64,000 nt of DNA from Rhizopus sp. PT2906 (lineage: Eukaryota > Mucoromycota > Mucoromycetes > Mucorales > Rhizopodaceae). Position 1 is the stretch's first letter; each line of letters begins with the position of its first letter. Below the pieces are notes generated by a model. The model made no database searches. It was not told the origin of the DNA and saw nothing but the letters and a program-made list of their open reading frames with translations. A program made the position numbers and the translations under genes. Below are positions 44,528 to 57,147 of this stretch, one piece after another. Location of the stretch: the NCBI GenBank assembly GCA_025529335.1, contig JAMYHX010000083.1, forward strand, positions 51,931 to 115,930. The letters are read 5' to 3'.

Positions 44528-45841
44528 ATGGAGTCATTTCAGTTTTCTTCCTACGCCGATGAATACACTCAGTTATTAACGGAGCTGCATGAAGCCTACT
44601 GTAAGGATCAGCCTGAAGACGTACTTCAATACTGTTCCAACTTTTTTAATAAAAAATTGGAGGAACAGCGATCGATGTATTTTCGTCAGCAACACAATCC
44701 TTTCTTAGGTAAGTTACATTTAGACAAAAGCTTTATGATACTTACATGCGCCATAGAAACCGAAAGACACCCTTTAGCTGATACAGATGATTATCCCACA
44801 AGGGACAGAGCTTATTCTAGCTTTACAGTGACAACGACAACCACAAGTATTGATGGAGAGTTGGACGATAACTTTTCTATTGAACCCTTATCAATGCAAC
44901 CCAACTATAACCGTGGCCGACGTACATCAGTAAGTGCAGAGTCTATGGCACCCGCTGGTAACAAGTTTGTCAAAAAGATCATTCCCAAGACCGAAGCCCA
45001 GATGGAACGTATCAGGAATAGTGTAGGCAATAACTTTTTATTCAAGAATCTGGACGAAGAGCATCATCAGGATGTAGTAAACGCCATGATGGAAATGACG
45101 ATTGAAGAAGGAAAGACAATTATTGAGCAAGGTGCAGTAGGCGACTATTTCTATATTGTTGATTCTGGTACTTTTGACTGTTTCATCACAAAGGATGGAA
45201 AGACGGACAAGGTCACCTCTTATGAGACAGGTGGTAGCTTTGGTGAACTAGCCTTGATGTACAATGCTCCTCGTGCGGCAACCATTGTTGCAACGTCAGA
45301 TGCTAAAGTATGGGCACTTGATCGCGTTACCTTTAGAACTATTTTGATGGAGAATACATCACTTAAACGAAAAATGTATGAATCATTCTTGGCAGAGGTG
45401 CCTTTACTCAAATCACTTGAATCTTATGAACGACATAAGATTGCAGATGCTCTTGAGTCTGTTTATTTCCAGGATAAGGAACAAGTGATGAAGCAGGGAG
45501 ATATAGGAGATCAGTTCTATCTTATCGAATCAGGCACTGCTGTATTTTACAAGACAGATAAAAATGGTGAACAACAAGAAGTGAATCAACTAGGAAGAGG
45601 ATCATACTTTGGAGGTAATAGTAAACGTATTTGTCATTTGTGATTTACTAAGACATCTATAGAGCTTGCATTATTAAATGATAGTCCAAGAGCTGCTACA
45701 GTCATCGCTAAGGGAAGATTAAAGTGTGCTACATTAAACAAAAAGGCATTCACACGTTTATTGGGTCCAGTTCATGAAATCCTGAAAAGAAATTCAGAAA
45801 ATTACTATGCAATTATTAACCAGCAACAGCAGCAACAATAA
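44528..45841 (+). CDS. pkaR: cAMP-dependent protein kinase regulatory subunit
   Basis: Exons 44528-44708, 44757-45614 and 45663-45841 give 405 aa. The N terminus is a dimerisation/docking helix pair (YTQLLTELHEAYCKDQPEDV). GRRTSVSAES is the inhibitor site, with a Ser at the P position, so it is a type II-like, phosphorylatable subunit. Two cyclic-nucleotide-binding domains follow, each with the phosphate-binding cassette: GGSFGELALMYNAPRAAT and YFGELALLNDSPRAAT. It holds the PKA catalytic subunit inactive until cAMP binds; in Mucorales this pathway controls dimorphism. The first intron is 48 nt and has no in-frame stop. The C terminus is a Gln tract. Confidence 0.93.
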
Positions 45842-46154
45842 TGTATTTTATAATTAGAGTATTTACACACACAAACACACACACACACAAGTACACATAT
45901 AACACATATATCATATAAAAATATTTCTCTTTGCTTTTTTAAATACCTTTTCTTTATTTTTTTTTCTCCTTGAAAATGAGTTATAAGAACGTTCAGGGGC
46001 ACAAAAAGAAAGAAAAAGAGAGACAAAAGATGGAAAGGGTTTCAAACTATCTCTCTCTTTTTGTCTCCCTTGGACCCCCTTTTTTATGGCATCTTTTTAA
46101 CATTCTCTTTCCTTTCATGTTGTTTCTCTTTTCCTTTTTTTCCTACTTTTTAAA
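45842..46154. other. Intergenic with CA microsatellite
   Basis: Contains an imperfect CA repeat (45865-45889) and a pyrimidine-rich leader before the septin start codon. No gene is supported. Confidence 0.6.
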
Positions 46155-47668
46155 ATGGCCATTTATTCCCCCATGGAACCAGTCGTACCGCTTCAATCTT
46201 CTGAACCAATTACTGCACCTGGAACAGGTATTGCTAACTTGCCTAATCAAAGACATAAAATTGTAGCAAAGAATGGTGCCAATTTTACCTTGATGGTCTG
46301 CGGTATGTTTGTTTTTCTCTATAAGGTATCCTTTTATTCATGTTTGATTTGTAGGAGAGAGTGGTTTGGGCAAGACGACCTTTGTGAACACGTTGTTTAC
46401 GACGACGATTAAGGAACCCAAGAATTTGAACAGGCGACACGTCAAACCTCCTTCAAAGACTGTTCAGATTCAAATCACCAGAGCAGGTAATATTGGGCCT
46501 ACATTGGATTATAAAAAGGCTAACAAATATATATATATAGAACTGGAAGAAAAGATGTTCAAGGTCAAGTTGACTATTATTGATACACCTGGTTTTGGAG
46601 ACTATGTCAATAATAAACATGGTTGGATTCCTATTGTTGATTTTATTGATGACCAGCATGAAAACTACATGAGACAGGAGCAACAACCTTGTCGTAAGGG
46701 TGTTATCGATATGCGTGTTCATGTTTGTCTTTACTTTATTAAGCCTGCTGGCAATACGTAAGTGTATATTATGGTTTATCATTGGTCTAACCTTCCATAG
46801 TCTATCCCCACTGGATGTTGAGGTGATGAAACGATTAGGCTCTCGTGTTAACTTGATTCCAGTCATTGCTAAAGCAGATACTCTCACACCTTCAGATTTG
46901 GCTAAATTTAAACAAAATGTAATTGCTCTCTCCCCTCCCCCTCTTTCACCCTTTTTTGTATCCTAACATTCTCCTCCCTTATTTATAGATTTTGAATGTT
47001 ATTGCAGCTCAAAATATTCAGTGCTACTCATCTCCTATTGAAAGTGATGATGAAGCTACTACAAAGCGTAATATGAACATCATGGCTGCTATGCCCTTTT
47101 CTATTATTGGTTCTACTTTGGATGTAGTCACTCCAGATGGTCGGAAGGTGAAAGGAAGAGAATATTCTTGGGGAGTAGCTGAAGTTGAGAACGATGATCA
47201 TTGCGATTTTAAGAAGCTAAGAAGCTTGTTGATCCGTACGCATATGCTCGATTTGATCACTACGACAGAAGAAATTCATTATGAAAATTATCGTCAAATT
47301 CAAATGGAGACTAGAAAATTTGGTGATCCAAGGTAAGAGATATATTTAAAGTCTCTGGCCATGATGTATTCATCAAATGTATTAGAGCTGAAAAAGATGA
47401 AAATGCAAAGTTTGCAGAAGAAGAAGAAAAGTTACGAAAGAACTTTACTGAGAAAGTAAAGGCAGAAGAAGCTAGATTCCGTCAATGGGAACAACAGGTA
47501 AAAGATAACCTAACCTCCACATGATCTAACATTTCAAAATAGCTTTTGGCTGAAAGAGATAGACTTCATAAAGAACTAGAGATTCAAAGTGAACGTATTA
47601 AAGAATTGCAGTTTGAAATCGAATCTTATTACACTCAAAGAGATTCGCCAAGAACCGTCAGAAAATAA
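46155..47668 (+). CDS. CDC3: Septin, CDC3-type
   Basis: Seven exons, 46155-46302, 46355-46486, 46541-46757, 46801-46918, 46989-47332, 47386-47497 and 47543-47668, give 398 aa. The septin GTPase core is complete: G1 GESGLGKTTF (split by intron 1 inside the P-loop), KVKLTIIDTPGFGDYVNN (G3), NLIPVIAKADTLTP (G4), the septin unique element around GREYSWGVAEVEN, and LLIRTHMLDLI. A C-terminal coiled coil (RFRQWEQQLLAERDRLHKE) follows. The MRQEQQP and HYENYRQIQMETRKFG stretches point to the CDC3 group. Septins form filaments at septa, hyphal tips and spore-forming sites. Confidence 0.92.
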
Positions 47669-47764
47669 TATAATAAATTCGCACGCGGAGGAGCTGTTTA
47701 TCTTAAAACAATAAAAAACCCTTTCTTTTTTCTCTTTTTTTTTTTTTTTTAAATAACAATCTTT

Positions 47765-49283
47765 ATGACAACATTTAATCATTATTCAACAAATAAAAGA
47801 AGATCCCCAACCAAGTCAACAGAATCAAAGGCATCTCAGTGGCAACATTGGGCTGAAGAACAGACAGACAGTGCTTATGAGAGAGAATCTAATCAGCGAT
47901 CTCTACACATCAAACACGCACATAAACCAGCAAAGGAAATATTAGACAAAATATTACCTTCACTACCCTTATGCTTTTGTAATAAGCCTGCTTATCGTAG
48001 CTTCACTCTAGAATATGGTCCAATCCTAGAATGTGGCAATTATCAACTGGCAGCTGATAACAACCATATAAAGATTAAATATGTCTGCGGATTTCACGTT
48101 CATGAACTCTCTTGGAATAAATTACGAAAGAAACTTAGTGAAGGTGGACTAATCACGGCTGATCACCCAGAACTGACAACTTGCCCACTTTACAATTTCA
48201 CCTTTTGCGTTACATTCTATTTGACTAACCAATATCCTAAATGCCCACCTTCCTTACCTGTCTGCTTTTGTAACCGCACGGTCGTGTTACGAGAGTCACC
48301 TACGAAACCACCATCGGATCAGTCTAGACTCTTTGAATTTACCTGTGCCAACTGTGATATCGAAGGCGTCAAGCCCAAGTGTAGTTGGATTCTTCGAGCA
48401 AAAGAAGTTGCCTTCCCTCGTCCCAAGCACAAGATACACCGTATTGTCGACGCAGAGGAATATACAGATACCAAGCCATCACCATTAGCAGCGAATAATA
48501 GTAGCAACAATAATAATCCGAAGCATATCTCAAAGGATCATCAGCAGGACCTGTTGTGTGCTTTGACTCTCAATCCTCAACCAAGTTACATGAATAATTT
48601 CCAGGCGCTAAAGATCGCTGATACATCCGTCAATCCTGAGCCTAGTTCGTCAAATTCAACTTCAGGAAGCGCTTCTCCTCGATACTCAAGCCTTGTTCCA
48701 ACCTCTGTCATGGTTAAAAAGTCTACAAGTCCAAAGTCAGTGGCATCTGGTTCTCATGGAAATACCTGTCCTCTCGAGAAGAAAGTTCAGGAGCAGGAAT
48801 TACATATTTCCCAAATGAAGACGCAGCTATCTCAAATGAATGAGAAAATGGAAAGTGTTGAATCCATGGTGAAGCTGTTCAAACGTGCTCTTGAGGATAT
48901 GCAATTGGATGTACATCGTCATAGACACATGTTTCAAGAAGAGCAAGGATTGAGAAGACGCACACAGAGCAGATTGTCTAGTATTGAACTTGATGTTGTC
49001 CAGATGCTTGCAGAGAAAGAACAGTTATTGGCAAAAATACACGACTTGACCAGAGGTGAAGAGCATAATGACGAAACAGAAAAGTGTCGTGTATGTTTCA
49101 ATCGACCCGTGGAATACGTTCTTTTGCCTTGTTTTCATTTTGGTAAAGAAATATAACATATTATTCTTTTTCATAAAACTGACATTATTGATAGCCTACT
49201 GTGAAATGTGTTCATCAAGACTGACTGAGTGCGCCCTTTGTCGCTCTGTTGTAGAGAAGAGACAAAAGATCTTTAAGCCTTAA
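47765..49283 (+). CDS. C-terminal RING-finger protein with Cys-rich N-terminal modules
   Basis: Exons 47765-49142 and 49195-49283 give 488 aa. Two Cys-rich modules (LCFCNKPAYRSFTLEYG..., VCFCNRTVVLRE...CANC) begin with the same CFCN core and may be tandem zinc-binding repeats. A Ser/Asn-rich linker and a coiled coil of about 100 residues precede a C-terminal RING, C-RVC-F...LPCFHFAYCEMC...CALC (C3HC4), like the short RINGs of IAP-type E3 ligases. The intron splits the RING between Phe and Ala. E3 ubiquitin ligase activity is inferred from the RING. The substrate is unknown. Confidence 0.82.
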
Positions 49284-49414
49284 TATCTAAAGGCAACACC
49301 CATATACCCCCTTTTCCTCTCACTCCTTTTCTTTTTATGCTTACTCCCTTTATGTATAAAATAGCAAAAAAAATGTACAAATAAATATTGCGATAATTAT
49401 TATGAAACCACATA

Positions 49415-50808
49415 TTAACTATGAATAGCATGATCTGGATTTACCATTTGGGCGACGGTAGCTATAGTTTCACTATCCAGTTCTTCAGTGGATGATGTGA
49501 TTGTCATGACACTTGATTGATTATCTAATCGAGCCTTCATTTCTCGAGCATACCTTGCTTTATCTTGATTTGCTATTTCAATCCATGGCTGTAACTCAGC
49601 TGGAGACATCGATCTCCACTTTAAACCTATCTGTTTGCTAATGTCAACTAGCTTTGCGTCTGGATACTTCATTTTTATGATCGGCCGCATCTTTTTTGCA
49701 AAATGCAGATATGCCGACATTGGGTGTTTCGGTAGACAGTCGTTGGGCTCCCTCTTTTTCCTCCCTCTTGGATCTGGAATTCCACCCTCACTTAATGAGG
49801 ATTTTTTCTTGTAGTAACTTTTCTTTCGTTGACAATCTTGTTGTTGTTGTTGTTGTTGAGTCTTGTTGCATTTTTGGAGTTTTTTTAATTGGCCGGCTTG
49901 TTTTAGTTCAGCCTTAGATCTTCTACAATATATAAAGTTGGAATGCTCATTACTGTGCTGTTGCTTCAACCGAGACTCTTCTTTAAAGTAGATGTCTCTT
50001 TCAGCCTAAGCATACAAGAAGGGTTGTAAGTGAATGAATTCGGGATAAAATGGTCATCAGCTTGCCTGTGACAACTGCTTCCATCTTTGACTGATGTTTT
50101 TACTAATCTCGCCCGAAGACAAACCCTGGTTATAACCCTTCAACTTGCGTCGCATGTCTCTATTAAACAAGAGATACGCATTGGGCGGACGTTTGACTTT
50201 TTCGGGAGCAGTACCGTATTTTCTTTGTGTGCTCAGGCTGGGTTTGATATCATTTGTGTTGAACGTGAGTGAATCTAGAGCAGCTGCCTCAGCTGCAGCA
50301 GAAAATGTTAAATTAGGAATAATCTTGTATCGGACGTCCTTCTTTTCTCTCTCTTCTTGTTGTTGATACATGCTTGGAAGATAATGATTATATAATGAAT
50401 GATGATGTTTGGTGGATGGATGATGTTCTTCTTCGTTCGGAATGACCATTGAAGAAGGTGATAATATGTTGGATATGTTTAGTTTTTTATTACTATTGAT
50501 TCTACTATCTATATCTAACGTAAACTGTATACATTGCGATTGATTCTTAAACTCTGCTTTTTGCTCCTATTCGTCAAGAGATATGAATATAACGGTCAAG
50601 TGAACGGCTCCCCTGATAGAGGACTTGCCTTTGACATCAATTTCCATTCTTCTGATAATTGATTACTAGTTATATACTGTCCTCTTATTTTTGATTCATG
50701 CCTTCTTTTTGCACAAAACAGTAAGAATGAGTTAGGTGCCTTTTGACGTGCATTTTTTATCATTTCTGAATTTTCAATTTGATTGTCCAACATTATACTC
50801 GTCATCAT
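49415..50808 (-). CDS. Triple HMG-box protein (MATA_HMG-like)
   Basis: Exons 50808-50629, 50566-50066 and 50005-49415 give 423 aa. Three HMG boxes are seen: box 1 KAPNSFLLFCAKRRHESK...LSEEWKLMSKEQKAEF, box 2 RPPNAYLLFNRDMRRKLK...ISQRWKQLSQAERDIYF, box 3 HPMSAYLHFAKKMRPIIK...GLKWRSMSPAELQPW. The box pattern resembles the MATA_HMG group that includes sex-locus proteins, but the usual Mucorales sex-locus neighbours are not next to it. Both introns have GC donors (GCAAGT at 50628 and GCAAGC at 50065); in each case the splice falls in the last helix of a box, and reading through leads to a stop. The protein is probably a DNA-binding regulator. A 3.1-kb gene-free region lies upstream. Confidence 0.85.
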
Positions 50809-53800
50809 GAATGAAATGAAAGAGAAAAAAAAAAGAGAGAGAGAAAAAAAAGATAATGTTGATCTAAAGAAAAAAGGATATTTATAGTTACCTTAATTTC
50901 CCAAAGTTCTCGTGTGAAAGTGCTACTGGGTAATGAAGAACACATACAATGGTCCAAATACTACAGACTCAATTGTTCCCATCTATTTCTATTGAAGAAC
51001 AAACAAAAAGTTAAAGATAGTCCTTAAGATTGAAATGAAGCTCGGTCAGATAGTATAAAAAGGACTGAATTATGCATTACACAAGATTTTGTTCATGACA
51101 AAAAATAAAAAAGCTCGGTAACCTAGTAATTTACGCCACGTCTTATATGGACTCAACGTCCCTGCAGAGAAACAACATGAATATTTATACACACACATAT
51201 AAATATAGCATATCATTCCTTTCTTTTTCATGTAGTGCTTATTTCCTTCTTTTGATTTTGACGTTTTATGACAATGAATTGTCGTACTTCACGTCTTCCC
51301 CGCACCATTTTTGTTAAACATGGTTTGTTCTACATGATGTTGACAGTAACACACACACACACACACACCACACACGCGTAGTTTAAGCAGAGATCAACGT
51401 CAATATAGTTGAATACCTCTTTATTAATTATGTAGAAATAATTTGGTCCAAGCAAATTCAAAGCTTATCTTATTCACATGAGCATCGTTATCTTGAAACA
51501 GCTAAACGACCTGTTAAGATTGTTTATGCACGCATGTATATTCGTATATGTTCAAGAGTCTCCTTCTCTTTACTATTTCTTATGCAAGAATGTCTTACTC
51601 CCCCTTCATTAAAGTTATTCCTCTTGAATAAATTACATGTTCCTGAAACATAAAAAGAAAGAGAGAGCAGATCTGGTCTACAGCCGAGTTTCATTTTCCG
51701 CTTGTGATGTTTTTATCTGTTTGTACTCGAGAATACATTCTATCCAAGACTATGGTAGCAGTAACATCTTTCTGATAGTCAAGTAAACCATTTTTCCTTT
51801 GATTTTATCTCTGATAATCATTGGTTTTCTGCTTTATTTCTAATAATATTGGTACATTCCTGTGCATGAACAAAAGATCAAAAAGTTTCCCCCAATGAAA
51901 TCCTCATCTACGATTACTAAAACTGATTGAAGTCATTCAACATTATCGCATGTCTCATTCATTCTAGCCATTACCCCTTCTTTTTTTCAGAAACTTATTT
52001 CGCTTTGCTTTACTCTTGACATAGCAGCTCAATTGAGTTAAGCTTAAGAGAATACGATTAATGTTTTTAGAATTGAATACATTCTTCTGTATCAGCTGAC
52101 CATAGAATGACTTTGCACTTTTTTCTAAAAGCCAAGATTCTAAACCCCGCTAAAGACGCATGTCCAGAAGAGGCTGTAGCACAGAAGAGGACAGTAATCT
52201 TTTTAGAGAACAGCGCGCCCTTGATACAATTGAAGCAGATGACGTGGTCGATAAACCTCATTGGCAGCGTACCTTTTACAGTCTTTGTTGAGCAGCTCAG
52301 AGTAAGATCAACTTTGTCGAATGCACAAGTGTTCACTTTAATGCTGACTTTGCATCAATCAACAAAAGGTGATCCCAAAACGATCAAATTAACCTGCATC
52401 TTTCATACAACCACATATACTCCAACCTGTTTGGGGAAACTAGGTCGTTCAAAATATATAAACAACAATCGTTGCCTAGTGGAAGATCTTTAAACATGTG
52501 TCGCCGAATTTGTATTACTATATTTTCCCCGAACTGGGCCTTGTGATTTCGTCATTCTTTCTTTATGAAAAGTGGCTGTCTCCATAAAGAATTAATATGA
52601 AATGTCTGTACAAAAAATGAAGTCCAATGTTTAAGGTGCATGCATACATAGTTGCTTTGAATGTTTCTTCCAGTTTTTAAGCAGAAAAGGGAGAGTAGTT
52701 CAGTAAACACATCTGAGAGCACATCAAAACAATTCGTGTTGAAGTTTGACAGACAAGCAAATATGTAATGCTTTATATGCTTTTAGAACTAAAAAGAATA
52801 TGCTCTCTGTGTGAAAAGATGAGTAAGCCTGTTTTATTAAAATATAAAGCAGAGGATGCTATCATATATAGCCAAAATAGCAAACAAGCAACCAGTTTTT
52901 TTTTTGTTTGAAAAAAAAAAATATCAATGACGCAGCAGTTTCAAAAATAGTTCAATCCAGAAAATTCAAGTATTTCTCTTGCTGGAGAGTAGTATTAGTG
53001 GATTTGATTTTTTCAAGCATCCACACGCACTTTCCACTAGAAATTACAATTATACATCACTGCATAGTATAACGTTGTGATAAGCTATAATATTCGAGCA
53101 TTATAGAAAAAAAAAAAAGAATACGCATTCATCCGATATGGCATACTAGACCAGGCTTTTGATCTAGGAGTATAAAATCATTTAAACAATCGATTATTTG
53201 ATAATTTGATGTGGCGTAATCAAATGTATCTTATTGTATATGAAATCAAAATAGTAATAAAGATCATCTAAATTACATCTGTTCTCATAATAAAAAGAAG
53301 GTCTATTAACGTTATCAATAACCTAATAGACAATAAATCATATTGATTGAAAGGTGGATGTTCAATTGTCATGTTTTTCATACACTTTATTTACTTAAGA
53401 TGGAGTGTAAATAACAGGTACTGCATAATTAAGCTATTGTGTGTGTGTGTGTGTGTAGTCAGTGAAGTGTATTCCTTTATAGCTGATGAAAGTGAATATA
53501 TACAAATGCCAATTTATTTTATGTCCAAGTTCTATTGCTGGACACATCAAAGGCTCATTATGGTAATTGTCTGAGAATATACACCGCCACAAGCATACAG
53601 AAATCAATATGCACACACACGTGTAAGGTTACCCCTAATGTATTTTGTCCAACGTGGATATGATGCAGCCCACAACCAATCTTAATCAATAGATTTCAAT
53701 TGCTTCAGTATTGTATAAAGAAAAAAAAAATTTTTGCCATCTCCTTTATGATAAAACGTGTTAAGAAGTCTTTATTTACTAAAAAGAATAATAATACAGA

Positions 53801-53920
53801 ACACTTTTTTTAAGAAAAAAAAAGAGGGAATATATGTATGTATGTGTGTGTGCGTGTGTGTATATATATATATATGAGAAGAAGCATCTAGAGTACATAA
53901 AGAATACATAGACGAACGAA
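50809..53920. other. Long gene-poor region upstream of the HMG-box gene
   Basis: No intact gene is supported in 3.1 kb. It includes a CA microsatellite (51349-51375), a GT microsatellite (53439-53457), a decayed ORF at 52.1-52.5 kb and a TATG/TG/TA simple-repeat block (53834-53877). It may act as a large promoter for the minus-strand HMG-box gene. Confidence 0.5.
52140..52490 (+). pseudogene. Possible decayed ORF
   Basis: From an ATG near 52158 one frame gives a hydrophilic sequence (SRRGCSTEEDSNLFREQRAL, VDKPHWQRTFYSLC) with two in-frame TGA codons and continues with coding-like composition. No family is recognised. Another frame is open without stops over 128 codons but is less protein-like. 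Support is weak. Confidence 0.25.
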
Positions 53921-54358
53921 TTAGGCTAGTGACCAAGTGATCTTGCCTACACCTTTGTTCATATCACCAATGACCTTCTTGAACACTATAGGAGTAAGGT
54001 CGAGATCACCCTTCTTACATTCAGGACAAGCATCATTGACCTTGGCGTAAGCAGTTCCTTTGGGACCCTTGATCTTGAGTTTCTTTCCACACCACTTGGA
54101 CTTCTTGCTCGTGCTTCCATATTGAGGACGATTCATGGCAACAATCATGGAGTTATTGTTTTCTTCAGGTCCACAAGCACCTTGAGATCCACCTTCAGTA
54201 GCAGGTAAGAACCAAGTACCAGTACCTTTGAAAGTACCACTCATTCCACTGCTTCTCTTTTCTAATTCGGATGAATATTTGCTGTCAATGGGGGCTGCGT
54301 AAACCAAAGCAACGAATGCAAGGATAGCAAAGATGATGAAAGAAACAGAGCGAGACAT
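53921..54358 (-). CDS. Secreted double-psi beta-barrel (barwin/RlpA-like) protein
   Basis: A single exon of 145 aa. A signal peptide (MSRSVSFIIFAILAFVALVY, cut near AAP) is followed by a possible Kex2 site (LEKRSS) and a mature domain of about 105 residues. The domain shows the DPBB pattern GTGTWF...GACGPEENNNSMIVAMN...CGKKLKI...AKVNDACPEC...DLTPIVFKKV, with Cys pairs as in fungal expansin-like and riboflavin-aldehyde-forming-like secreted proteins. These proteins are small, extracellular and usually upregulated during development or host contact. Enzyme activity is not shown; the Asp in DLTP is the conserved DPBB residue. It is isolated in gene-poor DNA. Confidence 0.85.
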   Translation of the reverse strand: MSRSVSFIIFAILAFVALVYAAPIDSKYSSELEKRSSGMSGTFKGTGTWFLPATEGGSQGACGPEENNNSMIVAMNRPQYGSTSKKSKWCGKKLKIKGPKGTAYAKVNDACPECKKGDLDLTPIVFKKVIGDMNKGVGKITWSLA

Positions 54359-57147
54359 TTTGTTGTTGTTAATGCTTTTTGTTGTATAAGATAAGAAAAA
54401 GAAACGACCAGCGTTAAGCAGAAATTTAAAATGAAATGAAAAGATGAATTGAGAAAAAAACGAGTAAATTGGGAGCTTATATTTATATCAATCGAAATGT
54501 ACAAGTTCAGACGGAGCGAGACCACGTTCAGGCACCGAAGCTGTCTGTTGAAAGGCTAATAAATGAAGGTTTCCTTTTTTGATTTGAAATCCAAAATATT
54601 GTTTTGTTCCCCGACAATTATTTTTTCATAAACATGAGAAGCTTAGGCCACAAACATCATCTTGTCCTCATGTTAAATGTATGAATATGATGCAATCATC
54701 CCCCCCCCTCATTATTCTAGTACTTTCATATGATCATCATTACCATTATACCTAATTCAATAGCTTTGAAAAGGCGAATGGGGGGACCCAGCACCCGAAA
54801 ACAATAAAGAATTGTCAAGGGAACCCGCTTGTGTAGCCTTTTGATTTTCTTTTTAACAGAAAGAACAAATGTATCATTTGTGTTACTTTCTAAATCTATA
54901 TTTCCGGTTGGCAAAAATTATTTCATCTGGATGTCACCTAGGCGACAAGCCTCGTTAAGGTCACTAAGCAACCATCGAAAAAATAAAAAAAAAATTTTCG
55001 GTTATCGATATGACGACATGTTAGCAGAAAAACGCAATTATATTCAATTGCTTTCAATGGTATCTCTCTTTATTAAAGATGCATCTAATATGAATAGCAT
55101 TTATGAAATGGATTTTATTCAATATATATCCCAACGACTTCAGAATTCCTTCGGCTTTTTTTTTGAACGAACGGAATCGGAAAACTGAACCGAAACATTC
55201 AAAGGGAGGACAAAAGCACGATTGCTAATTTACAAGTTATGGTCAAGTCATTTTGAGAAATATCTTGAAATTGAGCTTGCATGCTTCATAAACTTGCTTT
55301 CATCTGTTTAACGTAACCCAAGATGAAAATGTTTTTGCCCTTGTGATTTTATATGGTGTCATTTTATATAACTCAAGTCATTCATAAAAATAACATCTAA
55401 TAAATGGTTTAATCCAACCGATCAAACAAGAAGGGACAAGCAAATTAATCTTGACTCATGTGATCTTTGAATCTATGTCCGCCAGAACAAGTATATAAAA
55501 AAGAGACTATGCAAATAACAGGGAAAAAGCTGTTAACCATAAGCCTTTAGTAAAGCAATATATAAAAAGAATGTCTTTCTTTTTTTTTTTTCAAGTTTAA
55601 CAACAGAATCACCGATCAAAAAAAAGGAGGGGGGGAGTATACACACTGCATGGTCTGATGTGGGTCCCAAATTCTGTTCGTTCCATTGATACCGTTCCGA
55701 TGCGCAGCTTCCGTTACTATTGTTTATTTTTTTAATTTTACTCCTTCAACTTTAAACGACAACATTTTACTCCTTTATGTTTTTATTTATGTAAATACTT
55801 GCAAAATGTCAAACTGGTTCCATCCTTGAAACTGCAGCACTGTTTTTATTCGTGCCACAAAGGAGAACAATTAGTGTGCCTCGGTTTTTGTTTTAATAAT
55901 GCTGTTCTAGGCCATTGCACAAGATGTTCGTACTACACTTACCCTTTTCTTGTTGTGACCTGATAACCTTAAGTGTCTCCTCTTTCTGTTTTTTTTTTTT
56001 TACCCCAAACATGAGGGCACTAACTCAGGAGTTGAGTGTTAGTTAATAATGAAAAGGTTTAAGAACAGGAAGGGGGGCTATTCGGGTTTATAAGTTTGAC
56101 AACAAGATTAAAATGCTATTGAAGTATCAAAACATCAAATAGGACCGAGCTTAAATTTATTTACTCAAGTCCAATAGGAAACAGATGCGATTGAATAGAT
56201 ATCTTTGATAAAGAGAGGAACAATAATTTGTGAGCTGGTAGCCATAAATATGAACAATGATGCTAGCAGCTATTTTCATCCCCCTTTGTATCTAGTTTCA
56301 CTTGCTTTAAACGAGTAATAAAAATGACTGTGTATGATTTCTTTAAAGTGTAGCTGGAATTATTGCTGTTTGTTGCTTTTTGTAGTCCTTGCATATTGAT
56401 GTTTGATCCCTTGATCCTTACATTATTTCTTTCACATCAAGAAAAAAAAATGGTAGGGATGCATATTTTGAGACATTGAACTTTATTATCAATGAAATGA
56501 GGTGATTCCTGGAATACCCTATTTCTTGGTACATAATGGAACAATAATCATTAAAGCGTTAACAATGCTTTGATGGGTGTATATCCATCAAAAGTAACTA
56601 TTCTGTCAGCATCGATAGTTTTGCTAAATTGTAAAACTATGCCTCCAAGTCTTTATTTACCGTGTATCATCAGGGTGAATATGCCTATCCTTTCTTTTCT
56701 TTATTCCTCCTGTCCAGCTAAAAGTTCATGTTAATTACACGAGACGCTCCAATACAAAACAAGAGGGAGACTACTGTTCTAGATGCGTCTTTTTCATTCA
56801 AAATAAGTCATATTTCTTAAACAAGATTCATACAAGGAACTTATACCCAAAGATTTGGGATTGTGATGTCCCTTAATAGTTAAAAGAAGGGTATCTCTGC
56901 TGTCAGAAATTGTATTCATTGGACTATATAATTAATAAGCCGCTAGTTTGTAGAAAGGCTCTTTTGCTGTAAATAAGATAATATACGATTCTCTTGATTA
57001 CGCTATGAACGATTGTGCATTTCTCCAAAGTCCTTTGACGCAAAGGTCGTCCCATCTGAGCTCAAAATTTGCTTCAAAGCAACCTTGAGAAACAGTGTGT
57101 GAGTGTGAGTGTGAGTGTGAGTGTTTCTTCTAATTAAAAACTATACC
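54359..57147. other. Long gene-poor divergent region
   Basis: 2.8 kb between the secreted barwin-like gene (-) and VPS72 (+). No gene is supported. A 57-codon open piece (55018-55188, MLAEKRNYIQLLSM start) is protein-like but isolated and unrecognised. The right end carries a GTGTGA-type hexanucleotide repeat. Confidence 0.5.
57095..57124 (+). repeat. GTGAGT/GTGTGA hexanucleotide repeat near the VPS72 start
   Basis: About four tandem units lie 24 bp before the VPS72 start codon, within its 5' UTR or core promoter. Each unit resembles a GTGAGT splice donor. Confidence 0.8.

Noticed and set aside
49415..50808. Mating-type (sex) locus
   Set aside because: Mucorales sex loci hold a single-HMG-box gene flanked by a triose-phosphate transporter and an RNA helicase; neither is next to this triple-box gene.
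52140..52490. Selenoprotein or TGA readthrough in the 52-kb ORF
   Set aside because: Two TGA codons lie in a frame without a recognised domain, and no stem-loop evidence is available; decay or chance is simpler.
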